DNA from: Acidobacteriota bacterium
GTDB taxonomy: Bacteria; Acidobacteriota; Terriglobia; Bryobacterales; Bryobacteraceae
Reading direction: 5' to 3'
DNA: 44,515 bases
Assembly: GCA_026394055.1 (NCBI GenBank)
Contig: JAPKYZ010000042.1
Span: forward strand, 1-44,515
In this document: positions 1 to 8,142 of the stretch, one piece after another
Layout of the letters: each line of letters starts with the position of its first letter
Numbering within the stretch: position 1 is the stretch's first letter
The notes under the pieces: model-generated
Database searches by the model: none
What the model was told of the DNA's origin: nothing
Seen by the model: the letters and a program-made list of their open reading frames with translations, nothing else
Translations under genes and position numbers: made by a program

Positions 1-90
1 TTCTTCAAGAAACGCTTTTCGTTCTTGCACTGCCGTTCTCGCTTTCCAGCCCATGTTTCCATTGGCCTAAATCGAGCCAGCTTTGAAAAG

Positions 91-133
91 TGTTACCCAT
101 GTGACCGGGCTAAACTGTCACCCATGTGACCGG
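91..133. mobile_element. Probable end of an insertion sequence (paired direct repeats)
   Basis: Two 18-bp copies of the pattern TGTYACCCATGTGACCGG lie at 91-108 and 116-133, one mismatch apart and offset by 25 bp. Repeated TGTTACCCATGT-type ends are, to my knowledge, typical of IS481/IS21-like elements, where the transposase binds several sites near each terminus. No transposase reading frame is visible in 1-90, so the element body would lie to the left of the window. It could instead be a remnant. The family assignment is inference from the end sequence only. Confidence 0.4.
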
Positions 134-140
134 TCCGGAC

Positions 141-285
141 CCGGACCGAGCCCCGACTTGCCGGGAGGGGCCGCCCTGAGAACACCCATCCGTCCGCTGG
201 CACCGGGATTCGGTTCCTTTCTAGCTGCCGTCAGCATGCTGCTGCGATGGTAGAGGCCCCTCCTGCAAGTCGGGGCTCGGTCCGG
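141..285. repeat. Long inverted repeat, copy 1 of a dispersed element
   Basis: The left arm 141-172 and right arm 255-285 are near-perfect reverse complements (about 31 bp, core CCGAGCCCCGAC...GGAGGGGCC) around an 82-bp spacer. The right arm with its left flank (230-285, including GTCAGCA and GCTGCGATGG) recurs at 25532-25586, downstream of smc, so this is a dispersed genomic repeat. The arm is long enough to form a cruciform or a strong RNA stem. No T-run follows, so it is not a standard terminator. 1-335 contains no gene that I can support. Confidence 0.75.
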
Positions 286-335
286 ATCGTTTGTTCTCGG
301 TGCAATCGACGTATAGACTAGCGTTGGGTCATGCG

Positions 336-1466
336 ATGCCACCAGAACCTCTAAACTTCGGTGCTCCCCTCAACGCCTACCTCGACCAAGCCCAGCAACT
401 CCGCGCCGGCCACCAGCAAGGCGAGCCGTGGGCCATCCAGGCGCTGCACCATCTCCATCCCCGCTTCCTCCAATCCGAAGTCAAGTGGCTGCCCCAGCCC
501 CTCACCCCGGAGCAGATCCAGGCGGCCGAAGTTACTTCTGATGACACGCGGCTGGCGGTCGCCCGCTTCTACAGCTTTGAGGACTGGCATGCGCTGGCGG
601 GGCATCTGGATGCCATCCTCGCCGGTGGCGCGGTGTTCCGGTTTGAATCCGCGGTCGAGGCGGTGATTGATGGCGATCTGCCGGCGCTCCAAGCTTTGCT
701 GGCCGCAGACCCAGGACTCGTGCACGCCCGTTCCTCCCGCGTCACGCACTTTGACCCGCCCGTCCATCGCTCCACCCTGCTGCACTACCTCGCGGCCAAT
801 GGCGTCGAGAACTACCGCCAGCGCAGCCCCGCCAACGCCGTCGAGGTCGCCCGGGCTCTGCTAGACGCGGGGGCCGAGCCGGATTCGCTGGCTGATCTTT
901 ATGGCGGCCAATGCACCACGCTCAGTCTGCTGGTCTCCAGTTCCGTCCCCGCCCCACAAGTCCAGCTCGAAGTGGCGGAACTCTTGTTAGACCGGGGGGC
1001 GGCCGTCGATGGAGCGGGAGCAGGCAATTGGGTCAGCCCGCTCCGCACCGCGCTCGCGTTTGGCTTCCTGGACGCTGCTCGACTGCTGGCCACCCGAGGA
1101 GCCAGTCTTGATCTCGCCGCTGCCGCTGGACTGGGCGACGCCGCCCGAGCGGCGGAATTGCTGCCCGAGTCCGATGGTCCCGTCCGTCATGCGGCGTTGG
1201 CGCTGGCGGCCCAACTGGGCCAAGTGGAGACGTTGCGCCTCTTGCTCGAATTCGGCGAGGACCCCAACCGCTACAATCCCACCGGTCTGCACGCCCACGC
1301 CACGCCCTTGCACCATGCCGCGCTGGCCGGACATGATGAGGCTGCACGGCTGCTGGTGGCGCACGGCGCGCGTCGTGACCTGCCCGACAAGCATTGGCAC
1401 GCCACCCCAGCCGGTTGGGCCCGTCATTCCGGGCATCAGGACTTAGCCCGCGAACTGGAACACTAG
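336..1466 (+). CDS. Ankyrin-repeat protein
   Basis: This 376-aa protein has no signal peptide and is probably cytoplasmic. The N-terminal ~110 residues match no family I recognise. From about residue 150 there are degenerate ankyrin repeats: a TLLHYLAANG-type helix start, LLDAGAEPD, LLDRGAAVD, LLLEFGEDPN and the clear pair TPLHHAALAGHDEAARLLVAHGA near the C-terminus. Ankyrin repeats mediate protein-protein contacts, and no partner is evident from the neighbours. The ATG at 336 is chosen because upstream extension only reaches a TTG inside the inverted repeat (291). The gene ends just before a bidirectional terminator shared with the convergent aminotransferase. Confidence 0.8.
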   Translation: MPPEPLNFGAPLNAYLDQAQQLRAGHQQGEPWAIQALHHLHPRFLQSEVKWLPQPLTPEQIQAAEVTSDDTRLAVARFYSFEDWHALAGHLDAILAGGAVFRFESAVEAVIDGDLPALQALLAADPGLVHARSSRVTHFDPPVHRSTLLHYLAANGVENYRQRSPANAVEVARALLDAGAEPDSLADLYGGQCTTLSLLVSSSVPAPQVQLEVAELLLDRGAAVDGAGAGNWVSPLRTALAFGFLDAARLLATRGASLDLAAAAGLGDAARAAELLPESDGPVRHAALALAAQLGQVETLRLLLEFGEDPNRYNPTGLHAHATPLHHAALAGHDEAARLLVAHGARRDLPDKHWHATPAGWARHSGHQDLARELEH

Positions 1467-1485
1467 GGCACGCCTCAGGACAAAC

Positions 1486-1536
1486 AAAAAGGCCCCGGAA
1501 CAGCTGATCAGGTTCAGCTTGCCGGGGCCTTCTTTT
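1486..1536. terminator. Bidirectional rho-independent terminator
   Basis: The stem GGCCCCGG (1491-1498) pairs with CCGGGGCC (1522-1529), with further pairing possible in the loop. An A5 run (1486-1490) stands on the left and TTCTTTT on the right, so the hairpin is followed by a U-rich tail on either strand. It separates the converging ankyrin gene (+) and aminotransferase gene (-) and serves both. Confidence 0.85.
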
Positions 1537-1554
1537 GTCACTTGGTTGCCGGGG

Positions 1555-2733
1555 CTACGCCGCGACGGCCGCTTCCGCGTACACCGCCCGAGCCGCTTCC
1601 ACACCGTTGCCCTTGGAGACGAAGCCTTCCGCCTCCAGCGCCGCCTGGAACGCCTCCAGCAGGAACAGCACATCGGCTTCGGTGGACAGTACGCCCATCA
1701 AGCCAATGCGGAACACCTTACCGGCCAGCGGACCAAAGCCCCCAGCGATCTCGATGCCATGCTGCGCCATCAAGCGCTGCCGCACCTTCAGATCGTCGAT
1801 ACCTTCGGGCACCCGCGGCGTGTTCAGGGTCCACAGCCGGTGGCCTTCGGCGACGTGCATGGTCAAGCCCATCGCTTCAACGCCGGCGACGAACGCCAGG
1901 TGGTTGCGATGGTGACGGTCAAAACGGTTCTGCAACCCTTCTTCTTCGATCGCCTGCAGCGCCTCATAGAGCGCGTAGAAGCTGGTGATCGGCGCCGTGT
2001 GGTGATACCGCCGGGCACCCTCAAAGTAGTCGGCCAGCAGAGCCAGGTCAAAGTACCAGGTGCTCTTTTGCGACTTGCGATTCTTCAGCCATTCCAGCGC
2101 CCGCGGCGACACCGTCATCGGGCTCAAACCAGGGGGGCAGGACATGCCCTTCTGGGAGCACGAATACGCCACGTCCACGCCCATCTCGTCGATGTTGATC
2201 GGCATCGCGCCGAGTGACGTGACGCAATCGGCGATCACCAGCGCGCCCACTTCCCGCGCGGCGGCACAAATGGCATAACCCTTGTTTAGGGCGCCGGCGG
2301 AAGTCTCGGCATGCACGAAGGCGATCGTGTTCGGCTTCTCGCGCAGGATCACTTCGCGCGCTTCTTCGTCGGTGAACGTTTCGCCCCAGGGCTTCTCGCA
2401 GCGGACCACAGTGGCCCCGTGACGCTTGCCCATCTCGGCCAAACGGTCGCAGAAAAAGCCGTTGGCAAAGACCACGAACTTGGAACCGGGCTCGACAAAA
2501 TTGGCGACGGCCGTTTCCATGCCCCCGGAACCGGTAGCCGAAATAGCCAGCGTGAACGGATTTGCGGTGCCATAGGCGGCCTGCAAACCGGCTCGAATTT
2601 CGCTGCATACTTCGAAGAAAAACGCGTCTAAGTGGCCGACGATCGGCTTGGCCATGGCCTCATAGACACGCGGCGCGACTTGGCTCGGACCCGGGCCGTA
2701 CAGAAGACGGCGCGGGGGGTTGAGTGCTTTCAT
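1555..2733 (-). CDS. Class V aminotransferase (alanine/serine-glyoxylate type)
   Basis: This is a 392-aa PLP-dependent enzyme of the alanine-glyoxylate/serine-glyoxylate aminotransferase family, which transfers an amino group from alanine or serine to glyoxylate. Visible signs are the N-terminal LYGPGPSQVAPRV opening, the ATGSGGMETAVAN segment contacting the cofactor phosphate, DCVTSLG with the pyridine-binding Asp, and SCSQKGMSCPPG with the expected Schiff-base Lys at residue 195. Length is normal for the family. The amino donor cannot be settled from sequence; phosphoserine or cysteine-desulfurase-like roles are less likely. The ATG at 2733 overlaps the proposed start of the divergent hrpB gene by two bases, so any promoter must be very compact or lie inside hrpB. 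Confidence 0.85.
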   Translation of the reverse strand: MKALNPPRRLLYGPGPSQVAPRVYEAMAKPIVGHLDAFFFEVCSEIRAGLQAAYGTANPFTLAISATGSGGMETAVANFVEPGSKFVVFANGFFCDRLAEMGKRHGATVVRCEKPWGETFTDEEAREVILREKPNTIAFVHAETSAGALNKGYAICAAAREVGALVIADCVTSLGAMPINIDEMGVDVAYSCSQKGMSCPPGLSPMTVSPRALEWLKNRKSQKSTWYFDLALLADYFEGARRYHHTAPITSFYALYEALQAIEEEGLQNRFDRHHRNHLAFVAGVEAMGLTMHVAEGHRLWTLNTPRVPEGIDDLKVRQRLMAQHGIEIAGGFGPLAGKVFRIGLMGVLSTEADVLFLLEAFQAALEAEGFVSKGNGVEAARAVYAEAAVAA

Positions 2734-2755
2734 GGTTCTTATAGTTTACGTGACG
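2732..2755. promoter_or_regulatory. Ultra-short divergent start region
   Basis: The aminotransferase start (ATG ending at 2733, minus) and the hrpB ATG (2732, plus) touch. An alternative hrpB start is the GTG at 2750. An AT-rich stretch, TTATAGTTTACGTG, could supply a -10 (TATAGT) for a leaderless hrpB transcript from 2750; read on the other strand it gives ACTATAAG just upstream of the aminotransferase ATG. No good -35 is seen. The assignment is inference. Confidence 0.3.
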
Positions 2756-4906
2756 CCCCACCTCCCTCAGAACCGCCTCCCCATTGACCCGCTGGTGCCC
2801 GCGATTGTGGCGTCGCTCCAGAAAACGCCGAATCTGGTGCTGGAAGCGCCGCCCGGCGCCGGTAAGACCACGCGCGTGCCCCCCGCCCTGCTCGCGTTGC
2901 CTGGTGAAGTGCTGGTGCTCGAACCCCGCCGCATCGCCGCCCGCATGGCCGCCCGCCGCGTCGCGCAAGAGCTCGGCGAACCGCTCGGACGCACCGTGGG
3001 CTACCAAGTCCGGTTTGAAGAAGTGGGCGGCCCCGAAACCCGCATCCGCTTCCTCACCGAAGGCGTGCTGACCCGCCGTCTGCTGCGGGACCGCGACCTT
3101 CGCGGCGTGGGCACGGTGGTGCTGGATGAGTTCCATGAACGGCATCTCGATGGTGATCTCGCGCTCGCTTTGTTGCTGCACCTACAACGCACCCGGCGGC
3201 CCGATCTGCGCTTGCTTGTCATGTCGGCTACGCTCGCCACGGAAGCGCTGGCCGCGCATTTGGCCGCACCCGTTCTGCGCAGCGAGGGCAAGCTGTATCC
3301 GCTCGAAATCATCTATCAACCCGGCACCATTGAAGCCGCGCTCCGCCGCGCGCCAACGGGCGACGCCCTGGTCTTCCTGCCAGGCCTGCGCGAGATCCGC
3401 GATGCGATGAACTCCTGTGAGCCGCTGTTGCGCCAACAGGGCCGCATTGCGCTTCCTCTGCATGGAGACCTGACGCCCGAAGAGCAGGACCGCGCGGTCA
3501 CCCCCGGCGGACGCCCCAAGGTAATCTTCGCGACCAACGTCGCCGAAAGCTCCATCACCATCGACGGCGTCACCACCGTCATCGACCTGGGCACCGCCCG
3601 CGTGGCTAGCGACAATCCCTGGACCGGGCTGCCTTCGCTGAACGTCGAACGCATCAGCCAAGCCTCTGCCACGCAACGCGCCGGGCGGGCCGCCCGCACC
3701 GCTCCGGGGCTCTGCATCCGGCTCTACCCGGCCGAGGATCTCGCCCGCCGGCCCGCCCAAGACAAGCCCGAGATCATCCGCCGCGAAGCTTCTTCGACGT
3801 TGCTATTCCTACGCACCATGAAGCTGAAGCCGGAGCAATTGCCGTGGCTAGACCCGCCGCCGCCGGAGGCGCTCGATGCCGCCGCCCGGTTGCTCGACCT
3901 GCTGCACGCTGACGAAAAGCTCACCCGGTACCCCGTGCATCCGCGCCTGGCCCGGTTGGTGGAAGACGCGGGCCGCGAGGGCGCGGCATTTGCGGCACGT
4001 CTGGCCGGTGATGAGCGGCTCAAGAACATTGCCCGCCATGCAGGCCAAATCGACCTGCCCCGGGCCGTCCTGCGCGCCTTCCCCGACCGCGTCGCCAAGC
4101 GCCTCCGCCACGACGAGTTTATGCTGGCCGGTGGCGGCTCAGCCGTCGCGCGTGACGTCCACACGGACTGGATCGTCGCCGTCGACATCGAACAGCGCCG
4201 CGAACGTGGCCTGCCCCTGATCCGCGAATGGTCCGCCATTGAGCCGGACTGGCTGCTCGATGAGTTTCCCGAACGCATCGCCGAACGCGAGCAACTGGAA
4301 TGGAACCGCGCCGCCGAACGAGTCGACGCCGTCAAGCGCCTGGAATTCGAACGCCTGGCCATCATCGAAGAACGCACTGCTCCCACTGACGCTTCAGAAC
4401 TGCTGGCCCAGAAGGCCCTGGAAGCGGGCCTGGAACGCTTCATCGACGCGGAAGCACTCGCGCAGTTCAAGGCCCGCGCCGAGTTTGCGGGCAAGCCGCT
4501 GGACGATGAGGAGATGCAGGGCGCCCTCAGAAAGCTGTGCGCGGGCTCCCGCAGCTTTGCCGATCTGGCGCATCTATCGCTCGCCCCCCTACGTCCCGGC
4601 CTCGATGCCGCGGCCCCGCTGAATCTGCGCCTGCCCTCCGGCCGTCAAGCCAAGATCCGCTATGCCAGCGGCCAAGCTCCCTGGGTCTCCTCCCGCATGC
4701 AGGACTTCTTCGGCATGCGCCAATCGCCCCAGATCAACGGCCGTCCGCTGGTGGCCCATCTGCTAGCGCCCAATCAACGCCCCGTGCAGATCACGCAGGA
4801 TCTGGCGGGTTTCTGGGAACGTCACTACCCGGCCATCCGCCGGGAGCTGATGCGCAAGTACCCGCGCCACAAATGGCCGGAAGATCCGTATCAGGTGGAG
4901 TCCTGA
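2732..4906 (+). CDS. hrpB: ATP-dependent helicase HrpB
   Basis: This is a DEAH-box superfamily 2 helicase, about 724 aa (E. coli HrpB is about 810). Seen in order: Walker A APPGAGKTT (residues 39-47), DEFHER (132-137) as motif II, SATL as motif III, FATNVAESSITIDGV (motif V region), QRAGRAAR (motif VI, near 315), a central helicase-associated domain, and the HrpB-specific C-terminus with SRMQDFFGM and a final KYPRHKWPEDP. Family members are ATP-dependent nucleic-acid helicases; the precise cellular role in bacteria is not well defined. Start choice is uncertain between ATG 2732 and GTG 2750 because neither has a Shine-Dalgarno sequence. The next gene begins 34 bp downstream. Confidence 0.92.
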   Translation: MVLIVYVTPHLPQNRLPIDPLVPAIVASLQKTPNLVLEAPPGAGKTTRVPPALLALPGEVLVLEPRRIAARMAARRVAQELGEPLGRTVGYQVRFEEVGGPETRIRFLTEGVLTRRLLRDRDLRGVGTVVLDEFHERHLDGDLALALLLHLQRTRRPDLRLLVMSATLATEALAAHLAAPVLRSEGKLYPLEIIYQPGTIEAALRRAPTGDALVFLPGLREIRDAMNSCEPLLRQQGRIALPLHGDLTPEEQDRAVTPGGRPKVIFATNVAESSITIDGVTTVIDLGTARVASDNPWTGLPSLNVERISQASATQRAGRAARTAPGLCIRLYPAEDLARRPAQDKPEIIRREASSTLLFLRTMKLKPEQLPWLDPPPPEALDAAARLLDLLHADEKLTRYPVHPRLARLVEDAGREGAAFAARLAGDERLKNIARHAGQIDLPRAVLRAFPDRVAKRLRHDEFMLAGGGSAVARDVHTDWIVAVDIEQRRERGLPLIREWSAIEPDWLLDEFPERIAEREQLEWNRAAERVDAVKRLEFERLAIIEERTAPTDASELLAQKALEAGLERFIDAEALAQFKARAEFAGKPLDDEEMQGALRKLCAGSRSFADLAHLSLAPLRPGLDAAAPLNLRLPSGRQAKIRYASGQAPWVSSRMQDFFGMRQSPQINGRPLVAHLLAPNQRPVQITQDLAGFWERHYPAIRRELMRKYPRHKWPEDPYQVES

Positions 4907-4922
4907 GGCGTGGCATTTGCCC

Positions 4923-4928
4923 TATACT
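4923..4928 (+). promoter_or_regulatory. -10 element TATACT before the 4941 gene
   Basis: TATACT ends 12 bases before ATG 4941, predicting a transcript with a leader of only about five bases. The -35 region is not recognisable. No Shine-Dalgarno sequence is present, consistent with leaderless or near-leaderless translation, as suggested at several other starts in this window. Confidence 0.45.
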
Positions 4929-4940
4929 CAAACCCAACGC

Positions 4941-6014
4941 ATGCCCTCCACTCCCACCCCTGCTGACGTCGCCCGCATCGCGACGATGACCGATCTGGTG
5001 GCCCGCAACTACGAAGTCACGCGCGGCTACTACCAGTTGGCGCAAGGCTTCCGCACCTACCTGGGCGACGACGTCACTTGGCCCGCGTTTGCCGTCTGGG
5101 CCTCCGCGCAAGCCGGCCGGACCATCCGCAAGGAAGACCTGCTCCGCCTGCTGGAACGCCGCTTGGGCGACTCTCCGGTGGTGCGCGCGCTCGTCGAAGG
5201 ACCGCTGAAGCTGGGGGCCAAGCTGCTGATGGAGGCGGTGCTGAAGCTGGACCCGTTTGAACGGTCCAGCGTGGCCGTCGCGCGCGGCAACATCAAGGTG
5301 TTTTCCGAAATCGGTGCCGAGTTTGCGCGGCTGCTGCAACTGCTCGAATCGAGTCCCACCCCGCAGCAAGTGCAAGACCTCGCCGCCACCCTCAAGCCCG
5401 GCCCGCCGCCGGAGGGGCAAGCGTATCTCACGCTCGCCCTGCCGTTGCTCTATCAGGCCATCCACACTCCGGCTGGCAAGGCCCGCAGCGAACTGGTCTA
5501 CTACGCCAACGCGGCCATTGGCTTTCATGAACAGACGCGGCTCCAGCCCGAGATTGAGGCCAGCGTCGATGGCTCAGCGCTTGATGGAATCGAGATCAGC
5601 AACCGGTTGGTGGATCTGCTGCTGCCCTCGCTCGGCTGGTTCCGCCGACTGTTGGTCGATTGGTTCATGCGAAGCAGTTGGCACGTAGCGCTGGCGCCCC
5701 TGCTCGCGGAAGTGCAGCGGTTGGTCCGGGAGATCATCACGGAAAAGATGATGGTGCTGGAGGTCCCCGGCGCGGCCCTGCGGCTGGGGAAGGACTTGAC
5801 CGGCGGTTTCCCGGAACAGCTCCGCACGCTCGACAACGCGGCCTTGCGGGAACTGCTCACCCAAATCGACCCGACTCCGGATTCACTGGCCCAAACCGCC
5901 GCTACCTCCTGGACCTCATTCCCGGAACGCATGCACTTCATCGCCGACCTGTTCCGCTCCCAGCAGAACAACGCGCGCCTGTTTGAGCAGCCCGATCAGG
6001 TTTCCGTGAGATGA
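4941..6014 (+). CDS. Conserved-looking protein of unknown function
   Basis: I do not recognise this 357-aa protein. It has no signal peptide and appears soluble and largely alpha-helical. Features include an N-terminal helix with TMTDLVARNYEVTRGYYQLAQ, an AxxWAxxQAGRxIRxED segment near residue 45 to 60, many amphipathic Leu-rich helices, a Trp/Phe-rich hydrophobic region near 230 to 250 (LGWFRRLLVDWFMRSSW) and a C-terminal PERMHFIADLFRSQQ. The hydrophobic stretch is too charged for a confident membrane span. Start is ATG 4941, placed 12 bases after a TATACT box; the longer form would need TTG 4917. It follows hrpB and precedes a metallopeptidase gene with a 123-bp gap, so co-transcription is uncertain. 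Confidence 0.7.
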   Translation: MPSTPTPADVARIATMTDLVARNYEVTRGYYQLAQGFRTYLGDDVTWPAFAVWASAQAGRTIRKEDLLRLLERRLGDSPVVRALVEGPLKLGAKLLMEAVLKLDPFERSSVAVARGNIKVFSEIGAEFARLLQLLESSPTPQQVQDLAATLKPGPPPEGQAYLTLALPLLYQAIHTPAGKARSELVYYANAAIGFHEQTRLQPEIEASVDGSALDGIEISNRLVDLLLPSLGWFRRLLVDWFMRSSWHVALAPLLAEVQRLVREIITEKMMVLEVPGAALRLGKDLTGGFPEQLRTLDNAALRELLTQIDPTPDSLAQTAATSWTSFPERMHFIADLFRSQQNNARLFEQPDQVSVR

Positions 6015-6084
6015 GACAGTACTGGTCGCGCCGCCGGCCCTCGAGAGACGCAACTGCGGCAGAACCCAACAGACGCTCCACTCT

Positions 6085-6110
6085 GAGCCGCGACAGAATG
6101 GAGCGGAGTC
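6085..6110 (+). repeat. Degenerate copy of the GAGCC...GGTC repeat family
   Basis: A 26-bp stretch starts CTGAGCCGCGAC and ends in GAGCGGAGTCCT. It shares the framework of the 25-bp family at 6487, 10661, 27860, 30399 and 30447. It is the most diverged copy and the weakest call of the set. It lies in the 123-bp gap between two plus-strand genes. Confidence 0.35.
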
Positions 6111-6137
6111 CTCCCCTTTCCCCGGTGCCCTAGCCGC

Positions 6138-6470
6138 ATGTCCCCCCAAGCCTTCGACGCCCTCGCCGAACAAGCCGTGGCCGCCCTCCCGCTGCGCTTC
6201 CGCCGCCGCCTCAAGAACATCGTCATCATCGTCGAGCAGGAGCCGCCTAAGGCCGATCTGCTGGGCCTGTACGAAGGCGGCCAGCCCTTCGGACTGCCAG
6301 ACCGGATCACCATCTACCAGGGCCCCCATCAACGTCTCGCCCGCAACCCCAGCCATCTAGCACAGCTGGTGGCCGAAACGGTCTTTCACGAAGTGGGCCA
6401 CGCCTTTGGGTTGAACGAACGCGAAGTCCTCCAACAAGAGCGCCGCCTCCGCCGCTCCCGGCGGCCTTAG
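6138..6470 (+). CDS. Small zincin-like metallopeptidase (DUF1025/Zincin_1 family)
   Basis: This 110-aa protein has the extended zinc motif HEVGHAFGLNE (HExxHxxGxxE) near residues 85 to 95. This matches the short zincin-like family (PF06262, formerly DUF1025), whose members are about 110 to 140 aa. The His pair and the Glu/Asp following the glycine are expected to bind zinc, with the first Glu as catalytic base. Substrates of the family are unknown. The C-terminus is very basic (RRLRRSRRP). There is no signal peptide. The ATG at 6138 opens the conserved SPQAFDALAEQA helix; no Shine-Dalgarno sequence is seen. Confidence 0.8.
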   Translation: MSPQAFDALAEQAVAALPLRFRRRLKNIVIIVEQEPPKADLLGLYEGGQPFGLPDRITIYQGPHQRLARNPSHLAQLVAETVFHEVGHAFGLNEREVLQQERRLRRSRRP

Positions 6471-6486
6471 CGGCACCCCTCCAACC

Positions 6487-6511
6487 GAGCCGTAGCGGCA
6501 ACGGAGTGGTC
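6487..6511 (+). repeat. GAGCC...GGTC 25-bp repeat, variant copy
   Basis: Exactly 25 bp from GAGCC to GGTC, followed by CCT as in other copies. It matches the 30447 copy at 16 of 25 positions, including both ends (GAGCC and GGAGTG.TC). It lies just after the metallopeptidase stop, in a 275-bp gene-free gap. Confidence 0.5.
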
Positions 6512-6660
6512 CTACCCTGGTCCCACCCGGCAACCGCCCATTCACGGCCCAGCCACTCCCCCAACTGATTTCGATTCAACCCGTTCCCGCCGTCGCCCCG
6601 ATTGCCCGGCTCCCGGTTGCCCTACCCTCCGTGCCAGGACGCGCACGCGCCCAAGCTGAA

Positions 6661-6699
6661 TGTCTCAAAATGTCTCACTCTGTCCCGTTTTCGCGAAAA
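6661..6699. promoter_or_regulatory. Three phased TGTCTC boxes and a palindrome upstream of deoB
   Basis: TGTCTC begins at 6661 and 6671, and TGTCCC at 6681, giving three direct repeats with an exact 10-bp period. They run into the perfect 12-bp palindrome TTTTCGCGAAAA (6688-6699). The block sits 47 to 85 bases before the deoB ATG. One helical turn between direct repeats is typical of cooperative activator or repressor sites. It could instead be part of another dispersed repeat; I see no second copy in this window. The rest of 6471-6745 shows only a repeat copy at 6487. Confidence 0.4.
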
Positions 6700-6745
6700 A
6701 AACAGAACCGGCACCGCCGCCTCGCTTGTAGGAAGCTGGAGATAG

Positions 6746-7921
6746 ATGAATCGCGTGATTTGGATTGTGCTCGATTCGGTCGGCATCGGTGCGATGCCCG
6801 ACTGGCAGGCCTATGGCGACCCGGAAGGCTCCGACACCTTGGGCAACATCGCCCGCCAGCGCCCGCTCTCGCTCCCCAACTTCGCGGCGCTTGGGGTAGG
6901 CAACATCAAGCCGCTCGCCGGCATTCCCCCGGCCACGGCACCTGCTGCTTCCTATGGCCGCTGCGCGCTGAAGTCTCCGGGCAAGGACACGACCACCGGC
7001 CACTGGGAGATGGTGGGCGTCATCCTCGACGAACCCTTCCCGCTGTTCCCCAATGGCTTCCCGCCGGAGCTGATGCGCCAGTTTGAAGACCGCATCCACC
7101 GCTCGTCGATCGGCAACAAAGCCGCCTCCGGCACCGAGATCATGGCGGAGCTGGGCGATGAGCATGTCCGCACCGGCTCCCCCATCGTCTACACCTCCGC
7201 CGATAGCGTCTTCCAGATCGCCGCGCATGAAGACGTCATCCCCCTTTGGGAGCTCTACCAGATCTGCGAAAAGGCCCGCGACCTGCTGCGTGGCCCCTGG
7301 GAAGTGGGCCGGGTGATCGCGCGCCCCTTCACCGGCCCCTCCGGTGCCTACACTCGCACCACCAACCGCCGCGACTACGCCGTGCCCCCGCCCAAGGGCA
7401 TGCTGCTCGACCAACTGGATGCGGCGGGCGTCACGGTCTACAGCGTCGGCAAGATCTTCGACATCTTCCTGGGGCGGGGCATCGGCCCCCATGACAAAAC
7501 CAAATCCAACGCCGACGGCATGGCGAAAACGTTGACCGCCATGAAGGAAGTGGACCGTGGCCTGATCTTCACCAACCTGGTCGACTTCGACGCCCTCTAT
7601 GGCCATCGCAACAACGTCGAAGGCTATGCCAGCGCCCTCGAAGAAGCCGACCGTTGGGTGCCGGAGCTGCTGGCGCAACGCCGCGAAGGAGACCTGATCA
7701 TCTTCACCGCCGACCACGGCTGCGACCCCACCACCGCCTCCACTGACCACTCCCGCGAATACGTCCCCCTGCTGGTCCACGGAGGCCGCTGCGTTGATCT
7801 GGGCACGCGCGGCTCGCTCGCTGATATTGGGCAAACGGTCGCGGAGAACTTTGGCGTGAAGTTGAAGGCCGGGGAGAGTTTTCTTAACGCGGTCGGGGAA
7901 GCGAATCTCCGCGTTGGGTGA
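6746..7921 (+). CDS. deoB: Phosphopentomutase
   Basis: This is 391 aa, the usual length for DeoB, a cytoplasmic enzyme that interconverts (deoxy)ribose 1-phosphate and 5-phosphate in nucleoside salvage. It belongs to the alkaline-phosphatase superfamily and uses two Mn ions. Seen: N-terminal [12 protein letters not shown] with the first metal Asp, a TTGHWEMVG segment carrying the phosphorylated Thr, [14 protein letters not shown], the cap-domain [20 protein letters not shown] and TADHGCDPT with further metal ligands. A weak GGAG precedes ATG 6746. The 3' end overlaps the convergent HicB-like gene by 38 bp. tdk, another nucleoside salvage gene, lies far away at 40404. Confidence 0.95.
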   Translation: MNRVIWIVLDSVGIGAMPDWQAYGDPEGSDTLGNIARQRPLSLPNFAALGVGNIKPLAGIPPATAPAASYGRCALKSPGKDTTTGHWEMVGVILDEPFPLFPNGFPPELMRQFEDRIHRSSIGNKAASGTEIMAELGDEHVRTGSPIVYTSADSVFQIAAHEDVIPLWELYQICEKARDLLRGPWEVGRVIARPFTGPSGAYTRTTNRRDYAVPPPKGMLLDQLDAAGVTVYSVGKIFDIFLGRGIGPHDKTKSNADGMAKTLTAMKEVDRGLIFTNLVDFDALYGHRNNVEGYASALEEADRWVPELLAQRREGDLIIFTADHGCDPTTASTDHSREYVPLLVHGGRCVDLGTRGSLADIGQTVAENFGVKLKAGESFLNAVGEANLRVG

Positions 7922-8072
7922 AGTATTCCAAGCACATCGCGAAAACGTTGCTCAACTCCGCCAGCGCTTCCTCGCGGGTATCCATCAGCGCGTAGCAACT
8001 CGGAATCGCCGGAATTTCAGCCACCCATCCGCCCGGGGGATTGCGATAGAGAATGATCTCGTAGTCGTCCAT
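7884..8072 (-). CDS. HicB-family antitoxin-like protein, solitary
   Basis: This 62-aa protein has the HicB fold pattern: a [21 protein letters not shown] strand-turn-strand, then [19 protein letters not shown], a helix typical of HicB N-terminal domains. The start is ATG 8072; upstream extension to 8144 would run through the intergenic palindrome. No HicA-type toxin (a small double-stranded-RNA-binding-like protein) is adjacent, so it is an orphan or a regulator. Its 3' end overlaps deoB by 38 bp. It is divergent from a VapBC-like pair 70 bp away. Solitary HicB-like proteins are common and not necessarily antitoxins. Confidence 0.75.
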   Translation of the reverse strand: MDDYEIILYRNPPGGWVAEIPAIPSCYALMDTREEALAELSNVFAMCLEYFTQRGDSLPRPR

Positions 8073-8093
8073 CGATACGCTTCGAGAGTATCG
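8073..8093. promoter_or_regulatory. Operator-like palindrome between divergent toxin-antitoxin genes
   Basis: CGATAC (8073-8078) and GTATCG (8088-8093) are perfect inverted arms nine bases apart. The palindrome abuts the HicB-like ATG (8072) and lies 50 bp before the antitoxin ATG on the other strand. A GATACT on the minus strand would be a fair -10 for the HicB-like gene. Autoregulation by an antitoxin is the family norm; binding here is inference. Confidence 0.45.
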
Positions 8094-8109
8094 CCCTGTG
8101 TGCCAGGGG

Positions 8110-8115
8110 TATTCT
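8110..8115 (+). promoter_or_regulatory. -10-like TATTCT before the antitoxin gene
   Basis: TATTCT stands six bases before an in-frame ATG (8122) and 27 before the preferred ATG (8143). The latter has an AAAGG Shine-Dalgarno at 8131-8135. Both starts are therefore possible, leaderless from 8122 or led from 8143. No -35 is evident. Confidence 0.35.
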
Positions 8116-8142
8116 AAATGCATGGACAGAAAAGGTCTCACC

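Noticed and set aside
1..90. C-terminal end of a transposase gene
   Set aside because: Frames are open for only 20 to 40 codons and none shows a recognisable transposase end, so only the repeat pair at 91-133 is reported.
6631..7086. 151-codon plus-strand frame across the deoB start
   Set aside because: It runs over the TGTCTC boxes and then in a wrong frame through deoB; its content is shadow-like.
7884..8072. A complete HicAB system
   Set aside because: No HicA-sized frame with the family's pattern lies next to the HicB-like gene; the neighbours are deoB and a VapBC pair.
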